Of a DNA stretch of 64,000 nt, positions 46,640-57,982 are shown piece by piece. The notes beneath the pieces were generated by a model, which searched no databases, was not told the DNA's origin, and was given only the letters and a program-made list of their open reading frames with translations. Positions within the stretch are counted from its first letter, which is position 1. Each line of letters starts with the position of its first letter. Origin of the DNA: Trichoplusia ni. Its lineage: Eukaryota; Arthropoda; Insecta; Lepidoptera; Noctuidae. Where the stretch lies: contig NC_039498.1 of the NCBI RefSeq assembly GCF_003590095.1, positions 1,116,001 through 1,180,000 of the forward strand, in the 5' to 3' direction. A program made the translations under genes and the position numbers.

Positions 46640-47820
46640 AAATTCTAAAACTACTACATTTTCTACATTGATATAACAATCATATAAAACTCTTTACTTA
46701 GCATCCAGAAAACTCGACAAACAATATTCCGTTTAAAACCCGAGCCCAGAAAAATCTTGCAATATCTTCGTATAACCTGACTTAGCACTTAAAAGTGCCT
46801 TTTTATCACTTTAAAGTATCATAAGACAATTTTTAGAACGTAAATCGCTGGAATTTGCCCCTTTTCGTTGTTCACTAGTGTGTGTTTGTTTGTGAGTGTG
46901 TATGTGGGTATGTATTATTATTATTTAGCCGGCGGTGCCACGGGGAACCCGTTTCAAGACTGCTCTGGGCCGTGACCTCTGAGATAGGGATGGTCAGAGT
47001 ATTTTATCGATATCGATATTTTTACCAGGAGATGTGGTTTGAAATTATTTAACATGCCGTCGATTTTTTTGTGTTGAGAATTGATAATATATTTAAATGA
47101 TTATTGCTATATTTGCTATCATATGACTATCTAGTTAATTCTATTGTTGTTATATGAAATCCGTATAATTTCAAATCAAATTAAATAATTTATTTATTTT
47201 TGCCTAAAGGTTATTAACAGTAACTTAATTAGTAATTTAGAGCACCAACTAAGTGTGTTAAACCCATTTCGTATTTATTTGCTAAACATTAATTTTTTAA
47301 TCTTAAAGCAAAAGACAGCATTGATAAATTAATATTCAAAGATTAAGAATAAACATACCTTAATGGGTATACAACAAAGAAATTAGAAAAAATCGAACAT
47401 AATTTTATCATTCAAACTCCATGTTTTACTAAAATTATTGTAACCAAAAAATATCGATAATGAATTTCGCAAGACACTCCCCATCACTAAAACACGCATC
47501 ACTTTCGTGTTTCATCTTTTACACCTTCCATGATGCACCTCGCGACTATCGCCGTCTCGCTCGCACTCAGCCCTCTCGCTCACACACTCCTTGTTCCCAA
47601 AGACTATCGGCATATGTTTATTGTAGTTTTACATACTTTTTTTATAGTTTGTCTGTGTCGGCTTTTTAAACCTGGTTTTTATGTTTAGGTTAGATTTTAT
47701 CAAGTTTTGTTTAGAAGTTTTGGAGATGGTGATTGTTCTGTGTATGGTGTTAGTGGTTTAGCTGTTGATAGGTGACACTGAAGATTTTAAATGTAATATT
47801 TTACCTAAATAACTGTTGCC
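46640..47820. other. no gene seen
   Basis: A GCCGGCGGTGCCACGGGG patch at 46929 and a TCGATATCGATATTTT palindrome-like spot near 47007 (the latter repeats TATCGATA). The 69-codon frame at 47460 is pyrimidine-rich without family features. Confidence 0.45.
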
Positions 47821-47824
47821 AGAA

Positions 47825-47980
47825 ACTCCGCCTACTAACAATAAAAAATCTACGGGAATATGAAAAATAAAAACTATCCTGTGTTCGTATCCTGTGTTAC
47901 AGTATAGTATCCTGTACCCTGTGTGTAGTGTTAACTATCCAGGTTATAAACTACCTGTTTACCAAATTGCATCAAAATTT
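47825..47980 (-). mobile_element. degenerate Helitron-like repeat with internal duplication
   Basis: AAAAACTATCCTGTGTTCG, then a local triplication of GTATCCTGT-like words (47886-47925), then GGTTATAAACTACCTGTTTAC. The triplication is specific to this copy. Confidence 0.55.
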
Positions 47981-48114
47981 TAAAAGCCTTTTCTTCGAAT
48001 AGTTCAACCAATCTTCAGAATTAGGTCTTGGATATTACTGCATGCCTTCTAAAATGGTGTCCAGGTGTCCCTCAACGGCAATTGGATCTATAGTAAACAA
48101 CATATATGCTAAAA

Positions 48115-48360
48115 CTAGCTGTTGCCCGCGACTTCGTCCCCGTGGGTAGAAGATATAAGTTATGATTTATACCGGCCCTGTTTTTTTCACATCGTCAATT
48201 GTATCTTTGCTCCTATTAGTCGCAGCGTGATGTTTTGTAAAAGCCTTCTTCGATGAATGGTCTATTCAACACAAAAAGAATTTTTCAATTCGGACAAGTA
48301 GTTTTTGAGATTAGCGCGTTCAAACAAACAAACTCTTCAGCTTTATATATTAAGTATAGA
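48115..48360 (-). mobile_element. Lep1-like Helitron
   Basis: Minus-oriented: CTAG end at 48115-48118 with the hairpin beside it, TC end at 48360-48359 followed by an A/T target junction. The same internal words are present in reverse. Confidence 0.85.
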
Positions 48361-49029
48361 TATAGAATTGACAACCTCCTCTTAAAATGCCAGAGAATGA
48401 AAAATTCTATACTAAAGAGAAGTCAAAACCTTCATTTAATAAAATACTAGACAGGATAAAGAAGTGCCAGTTTTGGCCAGTGCTGTGTCTGGCCAGTGGC
48501 ATAACAGAATTGGCATTGGCAACGCAACAATGGCATTCGGGATTTGGAATAAATTAGTAATTTCCTACAGGAATATTTGTTTCGTTATTTTGCCAAAGAG
48601 TAGGATGCAGATATGGCAAGTTTATTAAAGAACTAAGTGTGTGATTATAATCTTTAAATGTTGTTAAAACTACAAACTAGAAGAAGTGGTTGATAATTAT
48701 TGTTTGGGGGAGGGGGAACGTGCTGCACACACATGACACACACGCCTAAAGGTCAAAAACGGCATCCTATTATTAATGTTCCTATGTCTGCCCGTTTGTC
48801 CCTCCGTCTGACACCATGCTCTTTCTTAGGAACCGTGATCGTTGGACAGTAGAAATTTACTAAAAAAAAAAACAAGAAAATGTTATGTGAGTAAAATCAG
48901 AAAAAAACAAATGTGAAGAAGTTTTCTGATAGTAATTATAATAGGTTCTGTGAGTCCTAGTCTCTCTAGACTCTTAAAGTACAATAATTTATCTTATTTG
49001 AAAAAGTGACTACAGCGTTTTTTATTTTA

Positions 49030-49145
49030 ATCCTTGTGTCGCGGGGGTTTAACAAACACAAATCACGTGCACAAAGACATCTAGACTCAAACCTAGTATT
49101 CGTGGTGACTTGCAACCATCCTCGGCTATCCGTGCAGTCAAATAT
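49030..49145 (-). mobile_element. SINE family B, B box deleted
   Basis: TAATCCTTGTGTCGCGGGGG tail, CACGTGCACAAAGACATC, then directly to CTCGGCTATCCGTGCAGTC. The tRNA-like middle is missing. Confidence 0.7.
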
Positions 49146-49961
49146 ATAGGCTCTCTGGGTACTAATATTACTTTAAGACGATGGTGATTCGTTGTCTACT
49201 CTGTTATTTTAATCTATGGTACACCATCACAGTTTATGAATCCTCAGACGGTTGACCTATGCAAATGAGCATATTATTCGCCCTGCTATCACTGTTAAAA
49301 TAATAAAACTTTACTATATTGTTGGAAAACCGCTTCATATTTAATATATTTTCTTTGTGACGTAATTATTGTAGAGTGATTAGACGTTTGTACAAGGTTA
49401 CGGGTTTTGCTAGGTTGTGTTTGTCATAGCTGCAGATATTCTATGTCTGTGGAGGACAAGTTAAAGTTATAGTTATTTAGTGCTAGTAAAGGTTCAGTCT
49501 TGGATAAATAAATTATCTAACAGAAAAGCCGGTCAAGTGGGAGTCGGACTCGAGACACAGAGGGATCCGTACATATGCTAAAAATAAACAAATCGGTTGG
49601 GTGACAAATGTTTGACCGTAACAATCGTTACTCTTCAGCTGAAGTTTCTTATGATAATACCACTTTAGCATCATAATTGAGTATTTCTCTTAAAATAAGC
49701 TGATTGGTTTATCAGATAGATTTCCGAAAAAATATAGGATACGATTTTTTCATCGCGTAAAGAAAAAATGTAAATAATGCAGTTAGTTCAAATCTCGTGT
49801 TTAATATCTTTGTACTTATATTATTGCACTTAATAAAAAATAAGAAACATAATCCATTTTTTTATTAAGGAACCTGACTGACTGTTTATATTTTTCAGTT
49901 AGATACCACCTAACTAAGTAGGTATCTTCTGTATTTAATTATAATATATCCTATAATAATA

Positions 49962-50218
49962 TATTCTGGAACAACTCACACACGGTTATCTGATCCCAAG
50001 CTAAGCAGAACTTGTGTTATGGTAACCAGATAACTCATAAACTTACTTATATATTTCTAAATACATTATTATATTATACATATTATAGATAAATTACACC
50101 CAGACACCAGAACAAATGATCATGCTCATCACACAACATTTGTCCTGGGCGGGAATCGAACCCACGACCTCTGGTATAGCAGTCAGGGTCACTAACCACT
50201 GGACCAACAGGCCCGTCA
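49962..50218 (-). mobile_element. SINE family A
   Basis: Full-length reverse copy: tail from CTGGAACAACTCACACACG, body with ACACCCAGACACCAGAAC, head ending CCAACAGGCCCGTC. Flanked on the left by a TATAATATATCC-type A/T tract, as are the other two reverse copies. Confidence 0.88.
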
Positions 50219-50444
50219 ATTACATGCATAAAAAAAAATGTGTCAGACAGGGCTCGAACCTACTACTCTACAATTTTACTCAGTAGGAACTTATCATTTA
50301 CACACAACACACCACGATATTGAAAAAAAAAAACTCTACAGTTCAATGATTTAAAAGATTGGATCTAAATAAAGAATAGTATGCAAATAAAAGGTTGAAT
50401 AACGGTATCTTCAAGGCAATGCTAAATATGGGATGACTAGTGCA

Positions 50445-50482
50445 TACATACATACAAACATACATACATGCATACATATACC
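50445..50482 (+). repeat. CATA microsatellite
   Basis: Roughly nine CATA units with interruptions (CAAACATACATACATGC). Small GTAG/GTAT runs also occur at 6036-6072 and 28170-28186, and a run of 12 G at 38835-38846. Confidence 0.85.
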
Positions 50483-50599
50483 TACGTGACCGTAGGGAGA
50501 GATGGGAGTTGCTGTGAAATTTATACCTCTTGTGTAATTATTTCGAGAATAGCTTTGTTGCGTTTTAACGGGTAAACTGATGAATCGATTTTGATGTGA

Positions 50600-51590
50600 T
50601 CCGGTGTGGTGGAATTAGGATGACTCAGGTAACGTAATAGACTATATTAGTGAGTTTACGCTGCTTCAGCTCGTGATTGAGGACACCGGCTCGGATCGGA
50701 ACTAGTCAGGCGATCGCGATTAATACGCATGAGTAAACGGTGTATCAAATAATTATTAATCTTTCTCACGATAGTTACTATAGAAACGAGATTTTATATT
50801 GTTTTATATAGATTTTTTTCTGGACTAAACATTGAACTTGGCTCCTATTTAGATTTTGCTTCTTTTGACCTTTAGCCATCTCTGATCAGTCCTGTGAGTC
50901 TGCTGGACTGGCAGTGAGTTTACCCACCACTCGCACCTGGAATTCCTACCCACTATCCGTCTGTTACCTTAGGTCTATTGGTGCAGACATCCTGTACTTA
51001 ATTACATATGTATTTATTACAAAGTATATGGTAGGTTAGGGCTGTAGGGCTTATAGGACTTAGGATCGTAGGGACTGAAGGGCTTACAGGTCTTAGATTA
51101 GGTTCTTTTAATTTACCATATATTCATGTACAGCCGCATCCTGTAGAAGGAGTGGTTGTACAGTCATTGTAGTCAAAAAGCAACTCGTACGTTAGACTAT
51201 GAAACTTGGCTCTTGTGTCACATTTTTTTTTTTTATTAGATTTTATTTACCTTAAGCGACTTTATATTGAATGATTTTAAATAAAAAGCCTTTCAGAAAA
51301 TTTTATGATTCTATTTAACAGAAATTCTAAGCGAAGTTTTATTGTATCTTCTTTATTGTGGTTTCTTAGAAATGTCTTGAAAATTTTTGACAATAAAACT
51401 AGTAACTGTTTTATCGAGAACAATTTTAAGTCTCATTTTCTTTTTAAATTTCAAATTTTAATTTTATAAAGCTGAAGAGTTTGTTTGTTGATTTGATAGT
51501 GCTCAGGAACGTTTTGAATTATTATTTCAGTGCTACAATAACCAGTACGTACAAGGATCCTGGCTAAAACAGAAAAAAAACAAAGCCTGC
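50600..51590. other. unassigned repeat-like sequence
   Basis: CAGCTCGTGATTGAGGACACC and GGCTCGGATCGGAACTAGTC at 50669-50710 look like a dispersed moth repeat. A short degenerate tandem of GGGCTTATAGGACTTAGG-like words spans 51035-51105. No coding evidence. Confidence 0.4.
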
Positions 51591-51599
51591 TAGAAATCT

Positions 51600-51772
51600 A
51601 AAATGATCTATTGGAAACATAAAATCGCGATAAAAACCAATCCTATGTGTTAATCCAGATTAAAACCTATCTATATACCAAGTTTCATCTAAATACGTTC
51701 AGTCGTTTTTGAGTAAAAGAGTAACAAACATCCATACATACAAACTTTCGCGTTTAAAATTTTAATAGCATT
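51600..51772 (-). mobile_element. degenerate Helitron-like repeat
   Basis: AATCGCGATAAAAACC, ATCTATATACCAAGTTTC, CGTTCAGTCGTTTTTG and TTTCGCGTTTAAAATTTTA match the 42.1-kb family. Confidence 0.6.
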
Positions 51773-52429
51773 TCCAACCGAATAAAAAAGTTCCTTACAC
51801 CATTATTCTTGAGAACCGACAAATATTTTACATCCCATTTCGACACGGTATTACTTACAATTGTTTAACAAAAACTTACCTAATTATTTTTTGCTACGAC
51901 TTTTAAATAAATTCACTTGTTCACATGCAAATAGTTTATCTGGTAATGTAAATAATTTGCCTCTTACCAAAATAGGCATGAGTATGCAAAGTAAGTACAT
52001 TATGGAGTTTTTAACTTGTTTATCAATTAAATGATCTTTTGAGAATCTAGACCTTTCCCAAGGTGTGCTGTCGGCTTCCAGTCTTACCAGATCCGAATGA
52101 ATATTTTAAATACATAAGTAACTGCCTATCTGTTCTTTAGAAACCATTTTATTATATTCCATTTGTTCATGTATATAAAAGAAAAATAATCTTGTTTACC
52201 TAAAAGCTAAGATTTTTACCTTTTCAAGTAGTTTCGAAGCCGTGACACCCTAGTGGCAAGACTGCAGGACTGCCAAGTCAATGGTCATCAGTTCGATCCT
52301 CTACACGCACCTAGTTTTGGAATGTTGTGTGCGTTTTAGAAATGTATATCACAGCTTTTAGCTTCCATATTTCAGAGGGCACGTAACAATGTGGGATCTA
52401 AGCCTCACCTTCTTCGTTTATTATTTCTA

Positions 52430-52657
52430 CTAGCTTTTCGCCCGGGGCATCGCCCGTGTTGATGTCGGATATATCGCGTTTCCAAGAGAACTCTTCAAAA
52501 GTCCGGGATAAAAACTATCCTATGTTCTTTCTCAATGTCAACTCTATATCTGGACCGAATTTCATTAAAATCAGTTCAGTGGTTTTGACGTGAAAGCGTA
52601 ACAGACAGACAGAGTTACTTTCGCATTTATAATATTAATTAATAATAATGGTAGGGA
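52430..52657 (-). mobile_element. non-autonomous Helitron, second subfamily
   Basis: Same hairpin end as the 5.7-kb copy (CTAG at 52433-52430) and the same CGGGATAAAAACTATCC interior. The TC end near 52655 is blurred by an AATTAATAATAATGG tract. Confidence 0.75.
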
Positions 52658-52966
52658 TTATTTTAAGACACTAGACAACGCAATATCCATATTTTTATAG
52701 TACCCGTTACTAGATTCTATTCATAGAAATAAACGACAATTAGGAAGAGATAAAAAAAAACAATACCTATACATATTACAGGTACCTAAAATTCATAACA
52801 AACCTTTTTGCGAAAGTCGTAAATATATGTTTTGATCCTTGTTAGTATGACTGTCAAATCAGAGCATAAAATATCCAAATTTAAACGCCAATGTCTAATC
52901 ATAACAATACTAACTTATAAAATAAGGAAAACCAGTAATATGAGGGTTTAATATAATATTATTACG

Positions 52967-53019
52967 TGTGTGGAAGCGAGACAGCGCGCTACATATAGTA
53001 TATCTATCTCTCTTCCACA
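52967..53019 (+). repeat. short CTCCCAC-ended repeat, copy 4
   Basis: GTGTGGAAGCGAGACAGCGC, GCTACATATAGTATATC and ATCTCTCTTCCACAC; both ends have compensating changes (GTGTGGAAG/CTTCCACAC), keeping them complementary. Confidence 0.6.
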
Positions 53020-53990
53020 CCTGCAGTATTCAACGTTCAAAATTTAATATTTCAGGTACTGGGTATCATCTTGAGTAATAATTTGCATATTTATCTTAAT
53101 AATCCTTAAGAATGAGCAATTTTAGCACGTTTACCATCCAAAAATTTTCAAAATGGTGTCCCAAAACCAACTTAAAGTTGAAATCCCTTAAGATTTACAT
53201 ATAATAGTCAATAAATGTTAAAACGACGTAATAATATAATTTAAAGGATGTTTAAAGCGGCCATCTTTAAAAATGGCGGATGAATGAGGGAAGTGTTTTA
53301 AGTTTTATAGTAAATTGTGTTTGTATATCTGTTTGTCCGTCTGAGTGTTACTTTTTGATAAAATTCTTGATTTAAACTGTTGATTTTGGCTTGGCTTAAA
53401 TCCATTAAAGCTTCAGATTTATCAATTAGTGGCTGATAGGCATACATATTTTTCATTAAGATGACGAACGATTTAATCTCTGCTACTTAAATACAGACCT
53501 CTATGCGTCGGTAACCTCATCCCCTCTGATGTCCGTGTAGTTAGATAAGTAATATCCAATATATAGGTAGAGTCACACTTACATCCATACTTATATCCAT
53601 ATTTGATGTAAAAATCCAAGCAAAACCGCGATGAAAGACAGTATACGTCTAAAAAAACCTTTTTTTATAAAGTATCATAAAAAACCCGCCAAAACAGATA
53701 AGTATGGCAAAAGAAGTATCAAAAAAATATTATATTCTTAAAAAATAAAAATAAACTTAGACCGCTACACGCCTTACACGGGTAGCCACCGCAAAACACC
53801 TAGGGTTGTCACACTACAAACTTTTAATTTTCAAAAGTCTTTGTGATGTTCCTCTGCTGAATAATTTGTTTGTGTTTTCATCTAGCCAAATAGTATTTTA
53901 CAGGCCCTTTTGAGCATGACGTAAAGAACTTACTCTGAAAAAAAAAACTTTGAATTTTTAGCTAACTGCCCATAATGGCTGTCAAATATG
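53020..53990. other. no gene seen
   Basis: A/T-rich. GCGGCCATCTTT and AAAATGGCGGATG at 53258-53283 form a loose inverted pair. A small GC patch (CGCTACACGCCTTACACGGG) sits at 53762. Confidence 0.45.
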
Positions 53991-53997
53991 AATAACT

Positions 53998-54086
53998 AAC
54001 AGCCGGGACCCACAATTTAACGTGCTTTCAGAAACACGGAGCAACTCGTTATAACATAGATGGTCACCCATCCACCGTAACCATTT
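53998..54086 (-). mobile_element. family D SINE, head fragment
   Basis: On plus: ACAGCCGGGACCCACAATT, ACACGGAGCAACTCG and GGTCACCCATCCACCG. Only the 5' part remains. A 3' part of the same family (GTCGGCTTCCAGTCTTACC) lies alone at 52055-52133. Confidence 0.65.
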
Positions 54087-54720
54087 GTAATTGATTAATA
54101 TTTGCTGTTACAGTTTAAATATAAACTTCCATCATAAGAAATAGTAAGTAGTGCGTGCCAGCCCTGCAGATCGCGCGGATATCGCACAGCGTGGCGACTC
54201 CTGCGCAGCTTTCGACACAATGCAAAGAAGTTATAATGTCCCTCCCTCGGGGTACAGTCGCTGTATCGACACTAAAATAAATAAATGAATTATTTATAAA
54301 CTTTGCTAAAAGCCTTTTCTAAAATAAATGAAGGAGAAGGAAATTGTTTGGAAATGTTTTTTAAAGTAATTTTAAAAACATTTACTGGGAATTTTACTTC
54401 GAAGTATTTGAAAATAGTACTAAAATTATAATGGTAAGTTTGTGTGTTTGTTTGTTACTTCTTTACGATTAAACAGCTAGACTAAGTTGCATTGTAAGTT
54501 TTTGTGCGGACAAAAAATATATGATATCGCGCCTTGTAGCTAGTTCCAAATTATCTAAAGCTGTTTAAAAATGAAATGGGTCGAAAGAAAAATAGACTAT
54601 TATTTTCCAATTAAATGAAAATATTCATGCTTAGGACGGTTGTTTACCGGTGAAGGGTGAGTCCGCCTCGTGACACTGAGAATTCCGTACTAAGTATTTA
54701 ACATTATATAGTAGGTATAT

Positions 54721-56606
54721 GAAATTTCATGTCCGTATGGATTGAGGAGCCACTTTCGATTTAAAAAGGAAGCTCGCCCCCTTATTTAGTAGGAAAGTAA
54801 ATAATTTTGTAGACTGAATTCTGAAATTTGTAGTATAATATGTCTAAAGTTATGTAACTGTGAATGTGGCTCCTCAATCCAAACATCTGAATTGAGGAGC
54901 CACCTGAAACACGGAAAGTATTCCATGTATATTTTTGAAAATTTTGTATCATTTAGTAGCAATTGTGTATAGTGTCTACTAAAAATTTGAGCCCAGTACT
55001 GTTTATATTCAAGAATATACAATACTTTTAATGTGGCTCCTCGATCTATACACAAGAGCATGAATTGCCATGAAAGTTATTGGTCAATTTATATTCCACT
55101 CTAAAGACATTTAGTAGTAAGTGTGTTCGAATTTGTAGTATATGGACAAAGTAGTAGACTGAGCGAATTTAATAAATAAATGCATTTCATTTGGCTCCTC
55201 AATCGTGACGTCTGCATAATAAATAATTGACTGTACCTACCTGAGATCAAAACGGAATAAAATACCAGAGACACTAACATTTAGTATAAACGGTCTACTA
55301 AATACATATGCACAGATCAACATTGTATATGTTCGGTATCTGAAAAACAAATCACTTCTAAATATTCCTTACGAATTCGCTATTTAGGGTGACCATGTTA
55401 TATGAATGAAACTAGGATGATTCATTTTTGAAATTTAATTTTTCGACAATATTCGGTACAAAGACTCTTCATAGGTTTAGGATATTTAGTATCTAGTCAA
55501 TTTCGACATAAGTTAAAGAATGAATTAATATTGGTTGGTCGGTGCTTTTATGAATTTTACAGTGAGAATCATAGTCATCATAACAAAACATCTCATCATT
55601 CGCTGGGTAGTGACATTTATAGTGACCCATTCCAGCTTCGCTAATCGCAGGGATAAATTCTATAACGCCTATTAAAGTATATAAGCTACTTGAAATCATT
55701 ATAGTTTCTGGTACCTCGTTTACTCTAAACCTCGTAGAAACATTTAGTTCAAATGACACTGTTTTTGATACAGTATATTTACACACTGTTTGGTGGTTAC
55801 AAGATGTGCAAACGTTATTTTCTTCTACAATACAAATTGCATCTTCTAAACTTTGGATTCCAAAAACATACCGAATATTGTCGAAAAATTAAATTTCAAA
55901 AATGAATCATCCTAGTTTAATTCATATAACATGGTCACCCTAAATAGCGAATTCGTAAGGAATATTTAGAAGTGATTTGTTTTTCAGATACCGAACATAT
56001 ACAATGTTGATCTGTGCATATGTATTTAGTAGACCGTTTATACTAAATGTTAGTGTCTCTGGTATTTTATTCCGTTTTGATCTCAGGTAGGTACAGTCAA
56101 TTATTTATTATGCAGACGTCACGATTGAGGAGCCAAATGAAATGCATTTATTTATTAAATTCGCTCAGTCTACTACTTTGTCCATATACTACAAATTCGA
56201 ACACACTTACTACTAAATGTCTTTAGAGTGGAATATAAATTGACCAATAACTTTCATGGCAATTCATGCTCTTGTGTATAGATCGAGGAGCCACATTAAA
56301 AGTATTGTATATTCTTGAATATAAACAGTACTGGGCTCAAATTTTTAGTAGACACTATACACAATTGCTACTAAATGATACAAAATTTTCAAAAATATAC
56401 ATGGAATACTTTCCGTGTTTCAGGTGGCTCCTCAATTCAGATGTTTGGATTGAGGAGCCACATTCACAGTTACATAACTTTAGACATATTATACTACAAA
56501 TTTCAGAATTCGGTCTACAAAATTATTTACTTTCCTACTAAATAAGGGGGCGAGCTTCCTTTTTAAATCGAAAGTGGCTCCTCAATCCATACGGACATGA
56601 AATTTC
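54721..56606. mobile_element. foldback-type element with 738-bp inverted arms
   Basis: The arms are 54721-55458 and 55869-56606. Paired positions sum to 111327 throughout, so there is no net indel. I saw only two mismatches, one near 54815/56512 and one near 55406/55921. The core between the arms is 410 bp. The outer ends are GAAATTTCATGTCCGTATGG and its complement. AAATTT is self-complementary, so it could be the last bases of the inverted repeat or a 6-bp target duplication flanking CATGTCCG ends. The arms contain a GAGGAGCCAC motif at 54744 (+), 54866 (-), 54894 (+), 55033 (-) and a variant at 55191 (-), plus repeated TTTAGTAG and GTAGAC words, implying arms built from degenerate ~150-bp subrepeats. 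The near-perfect arms suggest a young insertion or gene conversion. The superfamily is unresolved: foldback-like, or a deletion derivative of a long-TIR element such as a Polinton. Confidence 0.9.
55493..55888 (-). pseudogene. USP (peptidase C19)-like C-terminal fragment in the foldback core
   Basis: An open stretch of 131 codons runs from an upstream TAA at 55891-55889 to a TAG at 55495-55493, nearly filling the core. Visible marks of the family are a CTSC zinc-knuckle-like pair at residues 27-30 with a further Cys at 36, SLYTLIGVIEF at about 67-77, GMGHYKCHY at about 86-94 and FCYDDYDS at about 101-108. In ubiquitin-specific proteases the catalytic His sits in a GHY box, followed by a W/F-x-x-DD/N-D box, and the order and spacing here fit. 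The catalytic Cys box and N-terminal half are absent, so it cannot be a complete enzyme. It may be a 3' exon or remnant of a larger element-encoded protein. No ATG lies near the start and no obvious splice acceptor precedes it. Family assignment is by motif only. Confidence 0.55.
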
Positions 56607-57245
56607 TACTTGATACTTCCAGTTTCTCAGACAAAAAGTTTTTTGACAGACAGACATACAGAAAACAAAGGACTCTGACTTTGGGTAGAAGCGATGTGTT
56701 TTTTTCATGGTACAAAACTCAAAAAGACGCCGAAATCTATATAAAAATCTTTATTGAAACTACACAACCTTACCTATTTCAACAATCATTTTTAAACCAC
56801 CAAAAACTCTGAAATTAAAACATCACGTCGTGCTAAATGAAAACAGCTGACTCACCACATAATCATTTTTAAAGACTTTGACAAATTACGTTGAGATTTT
56901 TGAAATATTTCCTCTGCGATAGGTTTTTGTTCTGGTGTTGTGTGAGGCCGTATAATGGTTTATAAGCATACTCTAGTGTCATGAAATTGCCCCCTTATTA
57001 ATGTGTGGTTTCGTTGTTATACGTCATTTTGATGACGTCATACGGGATATCCTAGTCAGTCTTACATCGGAATTGATTAAAAAAGTATAGTAAGTATCTA
57101 AGAATAATTTTACTGTGCTAATTTCTAATGTTATAGAAAAGGCATTCTAACTCCTAATTCTATAAAAGAGGAACCAGTAATAATATAAAAAGAAAGCTCT
57201 AATTTTATTGCATTTTAGTTACTGATGAGTTTATGTCTGTCTTCT
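56607..57245. other. right flank of the foldback element, no gene seen
   Basis: CAGACAGACATACAG near 56649 and GTACAAAACTC suggest the element landed in an old family G copy, whose other part (GTGACACTGAGAATTCCGTAC) lies just left of the element at 54669-54690. A TTTTGATGACGTCATACGG CRE-like palindrome is at 57028. Confidence 0.45.
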
Positions 57246-57249
57246 GCAT

Positions 57250-57437
57250 TAAGGAATTTAATCCTTGTGACGTTGAGGGTTTCACAAACATTCAAGTCAT
57301 ATGCACAAAGACACCCAGACTCGGAACTAGCATTCGTGAATCATACGACCGCTTGTCCTACGCGAGAAAAACCCACGACACGTCGCACACAATGCGTGTG
57401 GTGTGGTGACCTAGACCACTTGGCTATCCATGCTTTT
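57250..57437 (-). mobile_element. tRNA-derived SINE, family B
   Basis: Tail AAGGAATTTAATCCTTGTG, body AAAGACACCCAGACTCGG, and head ending at CACTTGGCTATCCATGC. The B box is damaged (GAGAAAAACCCACGAC). Confidence 0.8.
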
Positions 57438-57827
57438 TCTTACGAGTTTAACGTTTTATTGAGTTAAAAGTAAAGACAAAAATATCGTAACGTATACAAC
57501 AATGGGAACAGATCCCACCATGATTTATAGGTACGGGCCTGTGTTGTCGTGTTATGAAAATATTTAATTATTCCAGTGTTGCCTCACTAAAGGTGACGAT
57601 TACGCTACTGTAGAACGTATAGCCCTACATGTTTTAGAAAGGAGGGTAGGACAAAAAGGCTTTTTGTTGTTTTTATTTTATGTTTAGTTATCACGATTTA
57701 TTAAATTAGATATTTGCTATCATACTGAATTATCTGTTTCATTATAACGCATCTAAAAACATTTATGTACAGTTGTGTAAAAATGGTCAAATTAGTAGAT
57801 TAAAAAAATCTAGAAAAACCCACGTTT

Positions 57828-57982
57828 TTTTTTATTTCCACCCTATTCAATTTTTATCAAAATCGTTTTTATTCTTGTAAATTGCATTGACACCGTGTTT
57901 GAAGCTACCCTGAAAATTTCAGCCTGCTAGCTTATCGGGAAGTGCCTCAAAAAATCCAACTGGAACGACAAACAAACATGAA
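57828..57982 (-). repeat. family J dispersed repeat, reverse
   Basis: GTAAATTGCATTGACACC, TGAAAATTTCAGCCTGCTAG, CTTATCGGGAAGTGCC and ACGACAAACAAAC match the 9.7-kb copy in reverse. Confidence 0.6.

Noticed and set aside
22183..48450. Frames over Lep1-like repeats (22183, 37228, 48253)
   Set aside because: They follow the non-coding Helitron sequence in each copy, in whichever strand the repeat happens to be open.
54786..56541. Two mirror-image 91-codon frames
   Set aside because: They lie in the inverted arms and read through repeated GAGGAGCCAC motifs; they are the same DNA on opposite strands and have no family features.
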